A stretch of DNA of 64,000 nt from Takakia lepidozioides (Eukaryota > Streptophyta > Takakiopsida > Takakiales > Takakiaceae), in contig CM060733.1 in the NCBI GenBank assembly GCA_030704615.1, positions 51,460,001 to 51,524,000 on the forward strand, in the 5' to 3' direction. Within the stretch, counting starts at the first letter, position 1. Each line of letters opens with the position of its first letter. The notes below the pieces were generated by a model. That model was not told where the DNA came from and ran no database searches. It worked only from the letters and a program-made list of their open reading frames with translations. Positions 44,690 through 57,345 of this stretch are shown here, one piece after another. A program made the position numbers and the translations under genes.

Positions 44690-45480
44690 GCACTCCCTTA
44701 CGGGTGAGTGCATACCACACTCACTCCGTAAGGGCCTGCCATATACCAGGGGCTGGCTGGTGGGATCCCTCTCTCTCCCTCTCTCTCCCTCTGTTACCTG
44801 GGTCTATGGAATTGTTATCCCGACTTCCATATTTTTGGTGCTTAAAATCTGGGTTGTAGGGAAAACCGGATGAATTTCATCTTGGTTTCATCCGTTTTAC
44901 CTTGGCACGTATCTGATTTTTCATTATTGCCTACGATTTTTCAGTATAGCCTACCTTGATTTCATCCAGCCTATACCATAGCTGTGATGTGTTGAACCTC
45001 GGCGTATTTTCCTGATTTTTCTCATCCTACCTTGATGGAAATTGGAATCTGTCCGCCGGGTTCAAGGCTATGCTGGATGAAATTCATCCGGACAGTGGAT
45101 GACTGTTGTGGCAAGACAAGGTAAGGTCCCTGCGCAACCCTATTTCTGCCTCTTGCGTTGAAGGATCGCGCAATGGTGGCATGGAGGAGGAGAAGGTGCT
45201 CGAGCTGCACTTACGTTGAATTGCCGCTCCTTGGGTTGTTTAAAGACTCTATGAATGCCGCCCCTATGGATTCATTAAGGAGACGGCGGTTCTTTTAAGG
45301 TGAGTGAAGGCACTGTCTCATTTGTATGTTTTTTTGCTGCACAAGGGAACAAAGGCAGTGATGGCGGAGGTACCACCTGCGTGCTTGTGAAGTTTCCTTA
45401 GGAACCCTCCTCTGGATCTTTGATGAATGGCGGCGTCTTGGTAAAACAAGTCTCTCTCTCCCTCCCTTTATAAACCCTAC
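44690..45480 (+). repeat. partial, diverged copy of the palindrome-rich unit
   Basis: This begins with the GGTATGCACTC...GAGTGCATACC palindrome and a CT tract. It then carries several GGATGAA/TTCATCC motifs (44868-45110) and a region faintly like the 30.85-kb unit start. Divergence is high. No gene is supported. Confidence 0.35.
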
Positions 45481-46940
45481 CTTATGAGACAAAGCTCTTT
45501 TTTCTTGTGCTTGGCAAGACTTTGCTTTGGTTAAGGTAGCAGTGTTGTGGTGTTGGCGGAGACCTCCCTGCACGGTTGGGCTTGTGGAGAGATGGCGATA
45601 GGCAAAGCAAGGCGAGGCAGTCTCAGCCATCATTGCAAAACAAGGACCCTCCACCAATCTGGAGAGGATTACCCACCACAAGTAGCACTATACTGTCCTT
45701 CACAGATCAAACATAGACTACGATCATGAAAAACATAGAGTAGTTTAGTTTTTCAGATTTCAAGATGAATCCACAGCCAGCAACCATCTTCACTTCTCTG
45801 TAATCCTCATGGTACCCTGCAGCACTTAGCAATCAACATATTAAGTGGAAGTCCTCACCTGTGCCCGTCCCAAAAACAACCACAACGCATTGTGAGTTAG
45901 TGAGGATGCACGAGGTAAGTAGCAGGCTTCCACACTTGCTATCGAGGTCAAATACACTTGAATCTAAGCACAGAGAATGCCAAAGAAAGCAGAGAAGCAA
46001 GACAAACAGAAAAAAAAACCTTTTTTACTGTTTGGGGGATGCCCATCCTGTCAGGTTAAGCATAAAGGCGCTACAATGTATTGTTTGCGGCAGCCCTTTG
46101 GGTACCTTCCCGTGCATTGTTTAAACCCTGCAATGGTGGTTGAGTTATGGTGGTTTGTGTGGGACACATACATCAGTTTTTAGGCCCTGATTTGCTTTGC
46201 CTCCGGTCTGTTAGGGTAAACATATAGGTGCTACAAGTTATAGTTTGCTGTAGCCCTTTGGGTACCTTCCCGGACAGTGTTTAACCCTGTGTTGAACGCA
46301 ACTACTTGTCATAGAGACGGAAAATTATGTTTCGTCTGCAAATGTTTTTTTTTTTAATTCCATTTTCAAGCCATATGCTTAATGATAGCATATGCAATGT
46401 GCGTGCAAATTTTGGGAGTAAACAAAAGTCATTTGGACCCATAACCAGATTTTGTTCTCTCATTTGCACTCCAAAGTTGAGTTATCTTCAACTTCATGCA
46501 CTCTTCATAGAGAATTCTGCAAAAGTAACCCTAGAAACACACTAATTTTTTTCCATTTTTTTTTTGTCCCATTTTTTGCATGGATGTAATGGTGCAAAGC
46601 CCGATGTCACTAAACAAAATAAAGCTAAAAATAAAATCATTACGCCCTTCAAAACCGCAATCATATATTTTCTAAATGCAAATATTTATTTTAAATTCAT
46701 TCAAATTCGATTTAATTCAAAATTGGTGCAAGGGTGAGTGCGTCGTTGGGGAGGCAATTTTTTTTTAATTTATTAATTTATTAATTTATTTTTTCCTGTT
46801 GGATCTTTGCACAGGTGTTGCAATGTATTTAAGCACATGTAGGAAAAAATGAAGCTTGAGCCACATCCATTTGTTGGGTGCAATGACATGAGAGGATTTT
46901 CTTTCACATTAATAAACAAAAATTGGTTGATAGGGTGAAT
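45481..46940. other. gene-free stretch with a short tandem duplication
   Basis: Two copies of ~80 bp sharing GCCCTTTGGGTACCTTCCCG and GTTTAA(A)CCCTG lie at about 46055-46130 and 46215-46290. Otherwise the sequence is AT-rich with no supported gene. A left terminus for the downstream CACTA element was searched for here and not found. Confidence 0.45.
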
Positions 46941-47121
46941 GCGTCATTGGGGGGGGGAAATGATTTTGTTTGGGTTTGAAACTTTGCATGCGTGTACGTT
47001 GCGCACATACATGTAATTATTGAATGACATATTTGATGCACACACACATTGAAGGTTGTTTTTTGCATTTCGCTTATAATGCAGTCTATGGTTGTAATGA
47101 CACATTATAATATATGTCCCT

Positions 47122-49744
47122 ATGTTCATTTGTTCGTATCAGGACTTTGTTCATCCCTTCCCGGTCTTTTCTCTTGGCACCCTATCCGAAAACAACCCAA
47201 GTACATCAGGCGGGAGCCGTGGGCGAGACGCCGCCCCCATGGTACCGGACGATGATGACGATGACAGTGATAGTGACAGTGACAACAACAATGAGCATGG
47301 AATTAACCAGGAGGATGTGCAAGCCATGGAGGATCTCTTAATGCATCATGTGGGCGCTGATGCATCCCATGAAGAGGGAACCCGACCAATCGATGATCTT
47401 GAAATGGCCCCCTCAAATGACGTGGAGAGGGAGGCGAGAACTCCCTTGTACGAAGGGGCGAAAGTGAGTCGACTTTCAACAATCTTACTTTTGCTCAATC
47501 TTCGAATTCGATTTGGCATAAGTAATGTTGGGATGTCTGCCATAATGCGAACTATTGCAGACTATATCCTTGCTCCACACTTAAAACCCAAGATGCCACG
47601 GTCGCGGAAAGAGGCGCGCAAAGTTTTGGACTCTGTGGGGATGGGCTATAAGATTTTTCATGCATGTCCATGTAATAAAACCCTATACTACGGAGAGGAT
47701 TCGCATCTCACCAAGTGCCCAAAGTGCAAGAAAGACCAATATCGGGATGATGTCCAAGGGAAAAAAGTACCACGCAAGGTATAAGCGCCATTCCCCCTCG
47801 TATGAAGATTATTTTCTTTAATCTTCTCAATGTATGTAAAGTGTATTCCACAAAGTTTAGGGTTTAGAGAGTAGTACTCATGCAAGATCTTATTGTGGTT
47901 TTGGAAGGAGTGAGTGAGGAGTGGAAGGAGCGACGTTTGATTTTGACCATTCACACCCAAATGATGGAGAGGCTGCATAAAGGGAAAGGCATAAGGGTGT
48001 TGTATTATGTGTGCTAATGGGATGATTACATGTGGGGGGTGTGGGGTATTTCATCCCAGAAAATGCATTATTTTCCGATCATCCCGCGATTGAGGGCACA
48101 GTACCGAAGCCCCGAATTGGCCAGACTCATGAGATGACACGCCTCGCATCGGAGCCCCCCGGGAAAGGTGTGCGGGCCACAAGATTCACAAGCATGGAGG
48201 CATACCCCTCCTCGTCGAGGGCTTTCCAACGGTACCAAGCATCAGCGCTGGGGCCTCCCGGTTTGGGACATGGCCTTTTCTCTTGGAGGACCCACAACAT
48301 GTCCACCTCAGCTTCTCCTCGGATGGGGTCAACCCATTCTCTATCCAGTCATGTAGTCATTCCACTTGGCCGGTGACCATGGTGAATTACAACATCCCTC
48401 CGTATCTTTCAATTAAAAAAGGTCATATCATGTTGGCTGCCATTGTGCCAGGTGAGTGTACTCATTTCATGTTTATTATTGCCTTCGATTTTACATTAAA
48501 CTTATGATCTTTGACGCAATTCGGATGCAAGATTGATGAGTGACATAATCATGGAGTAAGACGTGTAATTCATTTTGTAGTATAATCTGCATATTGGTGG
48601 AGCATTGAAACAATGATGTGAATATCTTATAGGGAAAAAACAAGTGGCAAACATGGACACGTACTTGCGACCTCTTGTTGATGAACTTAAAGAGCTATGG
48701 AGGGGGGTCCCGACATAGGATGCTTCACTTGACCCTATGACCGGATAATCTTTTCAGATGAGAGACATCTTGCTTTGGACAATGTATGATTATCCAGGTT
48801 TATTATGTTCCCCATGAACAACCCGCGTACATTCACTTGTCAATGCCGGATAATATCGATGAAAATTGGGATTGATTGAAGTAGCGGCGACAGTCTTGTG
48901 CACCGAAGTGGGGTAGATGACATTATGGGCCATGCACATGACAACTTTTTGTTTTTGCTAATGTGGCGGGATGTGTAGTACAAGACTAACTGTTTGCTCG
49001 GGGCTAAGCACCAAAGGGTACCATGCATGCTTGCATTGTGGCGATGATCTTGATGCACATATCTCCCGCCATCTTCACAAGATGGTGTATCCCAACTACC
49101 GCAAATTTCTTCCTATGAGCCATCAATGGAAAAGAAGAGAGAAACACTTGTTTGATGGCAAAAAAGAAGTGTTTTGTACACATGTGGTACCCAAAAATAT
49201 GGGCTAGGTAAACACTAAAGGGTTGATAAAAGTTTCTTTCCTGTTTGTTGTTTCATGAATTTCGGAGTTAAGGTCCCTTCATTGGCCTCATCTTTCCATT
49301 ATCAGAGCTTATGTGTAGCTAAAAGGTAAAACTCTACATTCTGATGTAAGTGTTGATGTACCTTTGATTGTCACGGCTTGTTTTGTTTGTTGACCTTGGA
49401 GAGTTGAGATTGTAGGCATGTTTATTTCTATGGTTCCTTTGTAACCAGAAGTAAAAGCTACAAAGAAGAGGGAGGTCATTTATGTGATGGGGTCTGGTAT
49501 GCACTCATACCACACTCACTCCATAAGGAGCTGCCATACCAGGGGATGGTTGGTGGGTTCCATCTCACCCCCTATGACACCATTCGGGCAGTTTTGGGAG
49601 GACCGATGGAAGGAGGCCCATGCAGGCACGGACGGTGAAGTAGACGTGCCCGGCATGAAACGATTTTCAATCTTCTACGAGTTGCCATATTGGGCGGTAC
49701 ATATTCCACAAAAACACCGTCAATATCCCTATGCATGCATGTGA
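47122..49744 (+). pseudogene. tnp2 transposase, N-terminal and core, broken
   Basis: 47122-47778 encodes an acidic leader and then the tnp2 start (LYEGAKVSRLSTILLLLNLRI, FHACPCNKTLYYG, CPKCKKDQYRDD), ending at a GT donor. After a scrambled stretch, 48283-48450 resumes with HVHLSFSSDGVNPF and TWPVTMVNYNIPP. 48633-48790 gives DTYLRPLVDELKELWRGV followed by a TAG. 48971-49203 has GYHACLHCGDDLDAH and HKMVYPNYRKFLPM. 49570-49690 has FWEDRWKEAH and a GMKRFSIFYELPYW motif. These are consecutive tnp2 blocks separated by introns and by disabling changes. No complete DDE domain can be read. Confidence 0.75.
49488..49565. repeat. GGTATGCACTCATACC palindrome block in transposase
   Basis: The block reads GGTATGCACTCATACCACAC then CTCCATAAGG...CCATACCAGGGG. 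It resembles 44690-44770, including the TGGTTGGTGGG that follows. It interrupts transposase similarity, so a small insertion is possible. Confidence 0.5.
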
Positions 49745-49856
49745 TATTGCACATTTGGTATGCGTTGCATTGTCACTTTCACGTAAATTTTTTTGTGTAA
49801 GTCTTTGTGGGTGGGGATATATGTAGGACCTGAAGATTCGCCATCCTCTAGATCCC

Positions 49857-50687
49857 ATGCATATTGAGAAGAATGTCTGCTCGTCCATTTTTCGGGTTCT
49901 TCATGGCACGCCGACAAAGAAGGGAGTGGCTGCAAAAAGAGATTCTCTCGGTGTTAGCAAGGAGCTTGAGGAGCAGGGTCGCATGCGCCATCTACGGGCC
50001 GAACAAAATGGTGTGGACCCAAAGGGTGTTGTACGGTGGAAGTATAGGCGCGCACCTTGGCAATGGACAAATGAGGAATACAAGAAGGTGATAGCCACCA
50101 TAAGTGCTGTCCGAACACCAATTGGTTATGGGTCATCCCTCCGTACGAAGTTCAGCGAAGAAGACGGGGTCCATGGTTTGAAGTCTCATGACTACCACAA
50201 TCTATTGCAAGACATCTTGCCCATTGCAGTACGTGGGATATTGACTCCCGAGGTTCGTGAGATAATCTATAGATTGGGAGGCTTGTTCCGGTGGATTTGC
50301 TCCAAAGAGTTGGAAGAAGCAGATTTTCCACGCATGAATAAAGAGGCGGCGGAGGTAATGTGTATGTTGGAGATGCACCTTCCTCCCTCCTTCTTTGACA
50401 TCCAAGTGCACTTGGTAGTGCACTTAGTGGAAGAGGCTTCGATTGCCGGCCCCGTTCATTCTCGGTGGATGTACTTCCTTGAGCGTTATATGAAGACTTT
50501 GAAAGGATTTGTAAGACAAATGGCGCACCCGGAGGGTAACATGGCGGAGGGGTATACGTTGCAAGAAGCTATGTTCTATTGCACGGAGTACATGACAAGG
50601 GTGGATGAGGAAGCCCCTCGGATGTGGAAGAAGAGGAGGATGCACGAACCAATGACATCGTTTTGCCCAAAAAATCGAAGAGGGTAA
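49857..50687 (+). pseudogene. CACTA transposase DUF4218 region
   Basis: This open frame of 276 codons continues the transposase. It begins with HIEKNVCSSIFRVLHGTP, a tnp2 end motif. DUF4218 follows: SHDYHNLLQDILPIAVRG, then LGGLFRWICSKEL, LEMHLPPSFFDIQVHLVVHL and GPVHSRWMYFLERYMKTLKG. The frame is lost near 50625, where the next frame carries on in another phase, so a single-base change is likely there. Alone it would not be functional. Confidence 0.8.
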
Positions 50688-51799
50688 AATTACCGAGCTT
50701 GGTGATTGAGCAAGTGCATGACTTCATACTGAAGAACACCCCATCCATACATGAGTGGGAGACAAGATACAATAATCTTGTTCAGCAACGAGAGGAAGAG
50801 ACGCTTGCATGGAGGCGAAACCATCCAAGGCCGGTTACTAGACGCCCACGACGAGGAGCGGGCCGCCGGAATGTTCCTTCACAAAATTTGACCATGGAAT
50901 TGCAGCCTCTAAGTTCATTCCAACAGTGGCTTCGGACTTCAGTTTATGACGCCGTTGCTCAAGGAGAGGTGGTTTCAGATTTGGTGCAAGACATTACAAG
51001 GAGCCCATCTCAATTCGCGACCTCATACACAGCGGTTTGGGTTCACGGTCGTCATTTCCGCATTCGTGCTCTTGACATGCAACGCAAAACAGCCTTTGAT
51101 TCTGGCTTGTGTGCCATATATTGGCAAGACTCCGTGTGGGGCAAGGGAGATACACGACCTGCTATGAGCAAACTTGAGTACATTGGAGAGCTTGAGAGCA
51201 TATTCCAACTTCAGTATACAAGGTACCGGCCTCTTCTCTTCAAGGGAAGGTGGTTCCAGCCACATCTTGTGGGTCCCTCCGCAACACTAGTGCAAGATGA
51301 TTGTGGTTTCATGCGCGTCAATGCAGATAGGCTCAACCCTACTCATCGTCCTTCTGATGAGCTTTTTTCACGGCCTTCAGACATGGAGCAAGTTTTCTTC
51401 TCCGATGACAAAACAAGAGGGGGGGATTGGAAGGTGGTTGTGCATGCTCAGCCAAGAGGAAGACATATCTATCATGGTCTCGGATCTCCATGGGGTGAGG
51501 CAATTACGGTGGACGGAGAGACTGGTCATAATGATGCTGATGATGGAGGTTGGGTAGAGGGGGTAGAAGAGGATGATGACGCCCCGGACAATGCATCCTG
51601 GACCCTATATGATGAAGCTCTAGAAGATACGGATGTTGGAGAAGGAGACGAAGACACGGCCATTGACAACGAGGTGGAGGATGATTCGGAGGTGCCTTTT
51701 GAGGGCCGGGCCATTTATGACGATGACTCCGATGACCAAGAAGACTTGCAGCTTGATGAGGATGAAGAGACTCCGAATGATGATGTTCAAGTTGATTAG
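50624..51799 (+). pseudogene. CACTA transposase C-terminal (DUF4216-like) region
   Basis: This 391-codon frame follows the DUF4218 frame with a 64-bp overlap. It contains the DUF4216-type layout: a VWVHGRHFRIRALD strand pair, then GELESIFQLQYTRYRPLLFKGRWFQP, DDCGFMRVNADRL and a VFFSDD...WKVVVHAQPRG segment. A strongly acidic tail of about 95 residues ends it. The apparent Met at 50624 is within the shifted overlap and is probably not a real start. The region is well preserved, unlike the tnp2 core. Confidence 0.75.
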
Positions 51800-52304
51800 A
51801 CACAAAATCAAAGCTACATAAGAATTCTCGCACCGAACTGGACCCATCCTTTCGATTGATTGTACATGTACATGCATATTGTACTTTATTTCTATGATTC
51901 ATCAAATATGGCTGTGGCTGGTAGTATTTCATCAAAGAAGACAGAGACAATGAATATGTTGGAGCAACACATACAGATGTGGTATCAAGAGAATTATCAA
52001 AATGAATGTCACAATCTACAAGAAGGTCCACAACAACAAGCTAAACCATAAAGTAAAACAAACACCCTACCCTAGTACCATATGAAAAAAAAAAAACTAA
52101 GAACCCCCAAAGGTCCTAAGAGTGAGGAGAAACAGGCGATGGAAATAGGAGCCCGCAGCGAGGCGGCAAGGTGGCGGGCTAATGAAAATGTTAATATTAA
52201 GGGGCCGACCAGATGACAGTGTGTAATAAAGGTTATGTTTGTGACGGCGACTGCACAGCCGTGTGAAAAATAGGACGGATCAATAGCGCCGTCAACCTAT
52301 AGTG

Positions 52305-54253
52305 GAGTTAATAGATATGATAGGGATGAAGGATGAGGGGGAGACGCTGAGATAGCAACCCATCGATCTCAGTCTCGATGTTGTGAACTGTGGCTTAGGT
52401 TTTCCTGAAGGAATTCATTTGACAGCCATTCTGTGGCATTGTTTGGTTTCTTTGGGGGGATAATTCTTCGAAACTAGGAAGAACTCCATGCTAGGCCTTG
52501 CGAGAGAGACGAAGAGACCGTTGGGGGGCTCTCTCTCTCTCACCGCAGTTTGCGGAGCTCCTACATCGCGCCCCCAACATTCTCACTGCTGCAGCACCTG
52601 TCATTTTCACAAATATTGGTTGCTGAATAATCCTTGCCACATCGCTCGAAATTCATTGACTTTGGAACCCATAGCTCGCTGCATGCAGTGGTCGGCAATT
52701 TCCAGTAACCGTCAGACTTCAGTACCGCAACATTCCCCTCCATCACAAAGCTTGCCCCCAAACTCCCTTCCACAGCCCTTTGAAGCGTGGTAGCACTGGC
52801 CAATGCTTGTACCTACTAGTTTCAATGTCAGAAGGTGGGCCATGTTGTCAGAAATATAAATGAAGTTGGAACCATATAAAAAATTAAAATCTGCAAAAAG
52901 TACATAGAAAAATCTACTCCATCAAAACCAGAAGTGGGTCAAAAAAAAAGAAAAAAAAGTGGGTCTCCTGTGCCATTCGTTAACTACACAAGTGGGGCAG
53001 ATCTTGGAGCATTAGGAAATTTCCTTATGTGGAGCCTTAGCTTTGATGAGATTATAAAATCATGTAAAGACTTTTCATGTTGAGAGTTTTCTTGCCAATA
53101 CGAACTTGGGATGGGGAGGAAGTTCTAAGAGGACTGGATTACCTGTTTGAAATTGTGCCAGATACGATTGACACAACAGGAGCCTGGCCCCTGGAACCTG
53201 CATGCACCTCGCCATAGTACATCACCTATGAGGATCATTGGGAATGTTGAGATATAGTTGGTTGTGCAACAGTGGTGAGACCTTTGCTGTTGTCAGAAAT
53301 GATTATGGCTTTTCAATCTCTTCAAGCAAGCTCTAACATGGGGTCCCTTTCATGCTAGCATTCACATTTCGCATTTCTGGAGCGTCCTAAATATAAGGCA
53401 AGTGTTCAGCTGCAATTTTGAGGCCCAGAAATACTGTAGCTCATGTCTTTTCATCAAGCTTGCCCTACCATGGGGGTCCCTGTCATGCTCAGCATTTTGA
53501 ATTTCTTGAGCACCCTATGTAGAAGGTAAGTGTAGCAGCTGCGTATAGTCGAAGTAATCCCCAAAGAAAGTGGATTTGGGTTTGACTGGAAGTGGCTTGC
53601 CTGAGCTTCACACCATTCACATCGGGAGATTACGACATTACATCAAAAGAAAAAGAGAGATGACCTCTGCTGGACCATGCTTGTGGTGTGGCATGTCAAT
53701 CATAAGTACTCCCAATATGGTAGAGGGTGAAGAGGATGGGGGGGGGGGGGGTATATCAACAAACTCTGTATGTATGTGAGAATTTGGGGTGGAAAGATGC
53801 TTAAGATGTGCTCCAAATGGACCCACATTAATATACAGCAATGGCATGGACTAGAATAGCAAAATATTCTTCACATCTTTGGCGTCACATTCTTAGGACA
53901 ACAAGAAAGTTCCTCATCCAGCTAACAGCTCACATGTCACAAATCTGGATCACTAAAACCATACCCTACCATCTAGCTGAGTGAGGTCGTAGAAGCGAGG
54001 AAGAGAGAAAGCCAAGTTTGTTACACTGGGCATAATGGCTGGATACTTAAGAATAGCAGTTCACACCCCACCCAGAGCAGTGATAGGCCTTCCTATTTAT
54101 GTATAGTAAAGAATCAATGCCAGCAATGCAGCAATTGTAATGCCTGCTCTGGATACGTGTACCCTTGAGCTCCCTGCTGGCCAGTTGCAAAAGCCCTTTG
54201 TCCATATTAAATCCAAACATAGTTCTGCAGATGCCATTCCCCTGGGCAAGCAT
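52305..54253. other. gene-free spacer with a short tandem repeat
   Basis: Two diverged copies of ~100 bp share CATGGGG(G)TCCCTTTCATGCT and GCATTT-TTCTTGAGC-type text at about 53337-53415 and 53467-53545. A minus-strand frame near 52560-52800 (LGASFVMEGNVAVLKSDGYW) is open but unrecognised. The part nearest 54253 is the 3' flank of the YKT6 gene. Confidence 0.4.
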
Positions 54254-57028
54254 CTACAAAATCGTGCAGCATTGGTTGGTCTTCTTGGCTTGCTTGTAAA
54301 AGAGCTGCCAAGATGAAACAGATTGTCAAAATAGGTGTCGGAAAAGGTGTTTCTCCAGGGCTTAAAAGTAGCAAAAATTCTTCAATAGCTGCCAATCTCC
54401 ACCATCATGTACACTGATGATTTTGCAAAACGATCCATTCCCATATACCTCAAACCTAGAGTACTACACTCTGCTTGCGAACCAGTTGGAAAAGAAAAGA
54501 AATACCTGAGAGGCCGTACTGAGATCAGTGCTCTTGTCCACCAGCGTGTCTAGTTTCTCTCCACGAGCAAGCACACTATCAATGGTTTTATGCTGACTCC
54601 ACCAGATTTATCACATGTTAGAGACTGTTCTTCAGTTTTTATAACTAAGACCAGACAGAATGCCTGTGACCACAGCCTTCAGCAAGCATCTAAGAAGAAA
54701 TCTGGCCAATGTCTGACACCTTATTCCATTCAGACTAATAATTTTGGACAAGCAAGAAACATTCTTGCAGACATTACCCAGAGAGAGAAGTGGATACAAG
54801 TGGTGCCAAAATTACCAGAATAATTTTGGTTTCATCAAGGTCTTTCTGTATCTTTAACAGTTTATCAGCCTCTGTCGGATTCTGCATTCCACATCCCAAT
54901 TCAGCAGCATAAGTAACAGGCACAACGATAAGGGTAGAAGGAGACTACCCATCTGCAACCAAAAGGAGACAGCAAATGCAAATCTCCACCAGACCACTGA
55001 CCCTTATTTGCCACAAGCAATTGTGTGCCTTCCCAAAAGTTCGATAAGATGCACATCCAATACAGTCGGTTTAGATATCATATGGCTACACACTGCCGGA
55101 ACCTAGCTTGTGCAATCATAGTAGCTGAACAAATATGACGTGACGGTTCCAGCAAGGGCAGGATAATATGGTCTCTATATGCAGGATCACAATCCGACTT
55201 TCAAGATTGGTGGGCCCGGATCCAATAAAATTGGCGAGTAAGCATATCACACCCATCATATATCGCAGAGCATGTATCAGACACCTGAAATTTCGTGAGC
55301 GCCTCTGGTAGATAGGGCCAAGGGTCTGTGCTATCTGTTGTCTTGGCTTGCCATGAATTCTGAAAGGTCTGCTGGTACTCATCCAGCACCTGTCACCATG
55401 GACCACAAGAATCATTACTTGCAGATATGGAATGGACACAAACTCATCAATGGAGGAGAATAAAAGATGAGAATGGAGCAGCTATCCACAAACCAAGTGG
55501 CCTCAATTCATCTTCACAAAAGCTAAGTTTGAATTAAGTTAGGTAAGCGTTTCACCACAAAGGTGACCCAGAGCGGTAGTCCATGAGCCATGTTGTGGCC
55601 TACTCATACATTTGCCGAATCTAGTTTTTTGAAAGGTGAAACTTGTTGGCGCGGTTTAGTATTTCATGGCCCACTTTTGCGAGTTGATTGCTTTTGTTTT
55701 ACCTTTTTCACATGTGTCTTCACTGCATATAACGGGAGGGCTACAGCAGACACAAGCCATGAAGTGGCAAGAGATGACTCTGGTGCAGTTGAGCAGAAAC
55801 AGGGCAACGGGCAAATACGAGCGGTGCAGTTGGAGAAGTAGTACAGATCCGAAGGGCAACTATCATCAGAGTGCCATGCCTCTTGCCCATCGTAATGTTA
55901 CATCGTGCAAGAAACACGGGATTTCCATGGTGAAAAAAAGGATTGTGCTGCCCACCCCAATTTACATTTGCTGAAGTCCCTGTACTTGTATCTATTTACC
56001 TTTGGTCACACTCCTTGGTTTTTTAACCAGAAAAGAGGGTTTCCAAGCACAAAGAGAGGGGAGGGGGGAAAACAAACCTTGTTGATAACAGAAAAGGCAC
56101 TTCGCAAGGGATACTCCTTGTCAACAAATGCAAGCCCACATAGCCCATTCCTGTTGTAGCAATGCACCATATATTCTGTTGCAATTGAAAGCCATAGCAT
56201 TACCCTGTTGAGCACACATTTGAATCTATGTACGGTACATTTGAATGCATGTGCGGACACCACCTACATTATGAAGGCTAATGAGAACCGCAATATACTT
56301 TCACTATCTTACCAGCAGGAGAAACAGATCCCAGAACACCAGCAGGATGAACACCATCGGCTGGCGGTGATCTTACTCGAGGACTACTAAACCCTATCCC
56401 AATCCAATGGAATGCAATATTCTGTCAATCCAGCAAGAATTGTCGCAGATCTCTCAAGCTGCCAACCTGTCCACTCTCTGGATACATGGGGCGAGAGATA
56501 GCAGCGTTTCCATTTGCTGCAATTGGCAGGTCTAATCCAAACAGTGTCGACTACCTTGAGGAATAACAAATGTCCACAGCAACCAACAGGTACTACAACC
56601 GCAAATTTCAACCAAAAAAGCGAAACAGAGGCAAGGAGAAAACGGAACACAATCATGTTTCATAGATTGAAACGTAGAGTATAACCAAGCAAAACCCACC
56701 ACAAACAAGAGAGAGACATCATGGAAAGGAATCCGCCAAAAGGCACCGCACCTTCCTCAAAAGTCCTGGACAACTCGTAAGAAAGAAAAAGAAAGCACCG
56801 GAGGCAGGGGTGGAAAGGCATGGCAAACAAACCATCTTGTTGCACGGATTGCCGTTGACCTAAAGGTGTGCGACCAGCGATGGTACGGGCCACAAACAGA
56901 ATAAACTCTCTAGCGCTAGGGCGCTGAAAGTAACCGAAGTGTTGCACATCCGAGGCATTAGCCAACACCACTGTCTCTGAACCCGAACCTGGCCTACATT
57001 TCAGCACCAAAAGCGCAGTAATCTTCAT
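54254..57028 (-). CDS. YKT6: YKT6 R-SNARE (longin SNARE)
   Basis: Six exons on the minus strand: 57028-56833, 56175-56078, 55389-55285, 54881-54816, 54592-54506 and 54304-54254. They splice in frame at GT-AG sites to 200 residues, as expected for YKT6. It is a cytosol/membrane-cycling SNARE acting in ER-Golgi, vacuolar and other fusion steps. The longin domain (residues 1-~133) opens with [11 protein letters not shown] and includes [20 protein letters not shown] and [10 protein letters not shown]. The SNARE helix follows, with the ionic-layer Arg at R165 ([10 protein letters not shown]). The C terminus is CCTIL: C196 for palmitoylation and C197 in a CaaX-type box whose Leu favours geranylgeranylation. 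All key residues are present, so the gene looks functional. Confidence 0.93.
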
Positions 57029-57345
57029 GGCCTTCTTTCCCTTGCTTCTATCTCCCTCAGTTCCTCAATCCCGACCCCTATGCTCTAAAAAACTCTCCAA
57101 CCCCCCCTCTCTCTCTCCCTCTCTCCCAAGACAATATATCCACCCCAACGCCTCTGAGCTACTGCGATTAAGCTCCAATTCCTCCTTCTCTCCGTTCTTT
57201 TGCACAATCCTTGCAGTACTCCGCTCTGTGCAATCTCTTGGCTGTAGTCTGCAATCAAAGTCTGTGTCTCGTCAGTTTTCTGCACTGCGATCGATCGATC
57301 TCTGCGACTCTTTTCTCTCTCTCTCTCTCTGGATCTGAAGAGCGA
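57029..57345 (-). promoter_or_regulatory. presumed YKT6 5' leader/promoter
   Basis: Directly upstream of the YKT6 start codon lies GA-rich sequence on the coding strand (CT-rich on plus, for example 57105-57128 and 57313-57335). This is typical of plant leaders and GAGA-type promoter tracts. No TATA box was assigned. Confidence 0.3.

Larger units (their letters stand above)
46941..52304 (+). mobile_element. decayed autonomous-type CACTA (tnp2) element
   Basis: The transposase order is that of plant CACTA elements: N-terminal tnp2 segment, tnp2 core, DUF4218 and a DUF4216-like region, all on the plus strand. A possible right terminus reads CCTATAGTG ending at 52304 (complement CACTATAGGTTGACGG), preceded by ACGG-type short repeats. 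No matching left terminus was seen, so the left limit is only the start of coding similarity. Several stops and shifts show that it is inactive. Confidence 0.65.

Noticed and set aside
55132-55205. Exon of YKT6 reading [11 protein letters not shown]
   Set aside because: It begins with a DPA like the expected exon, but no acceptor of the right phase exists. The exon at 54881-54816 ([12 protein letters not shown]) fits fully.
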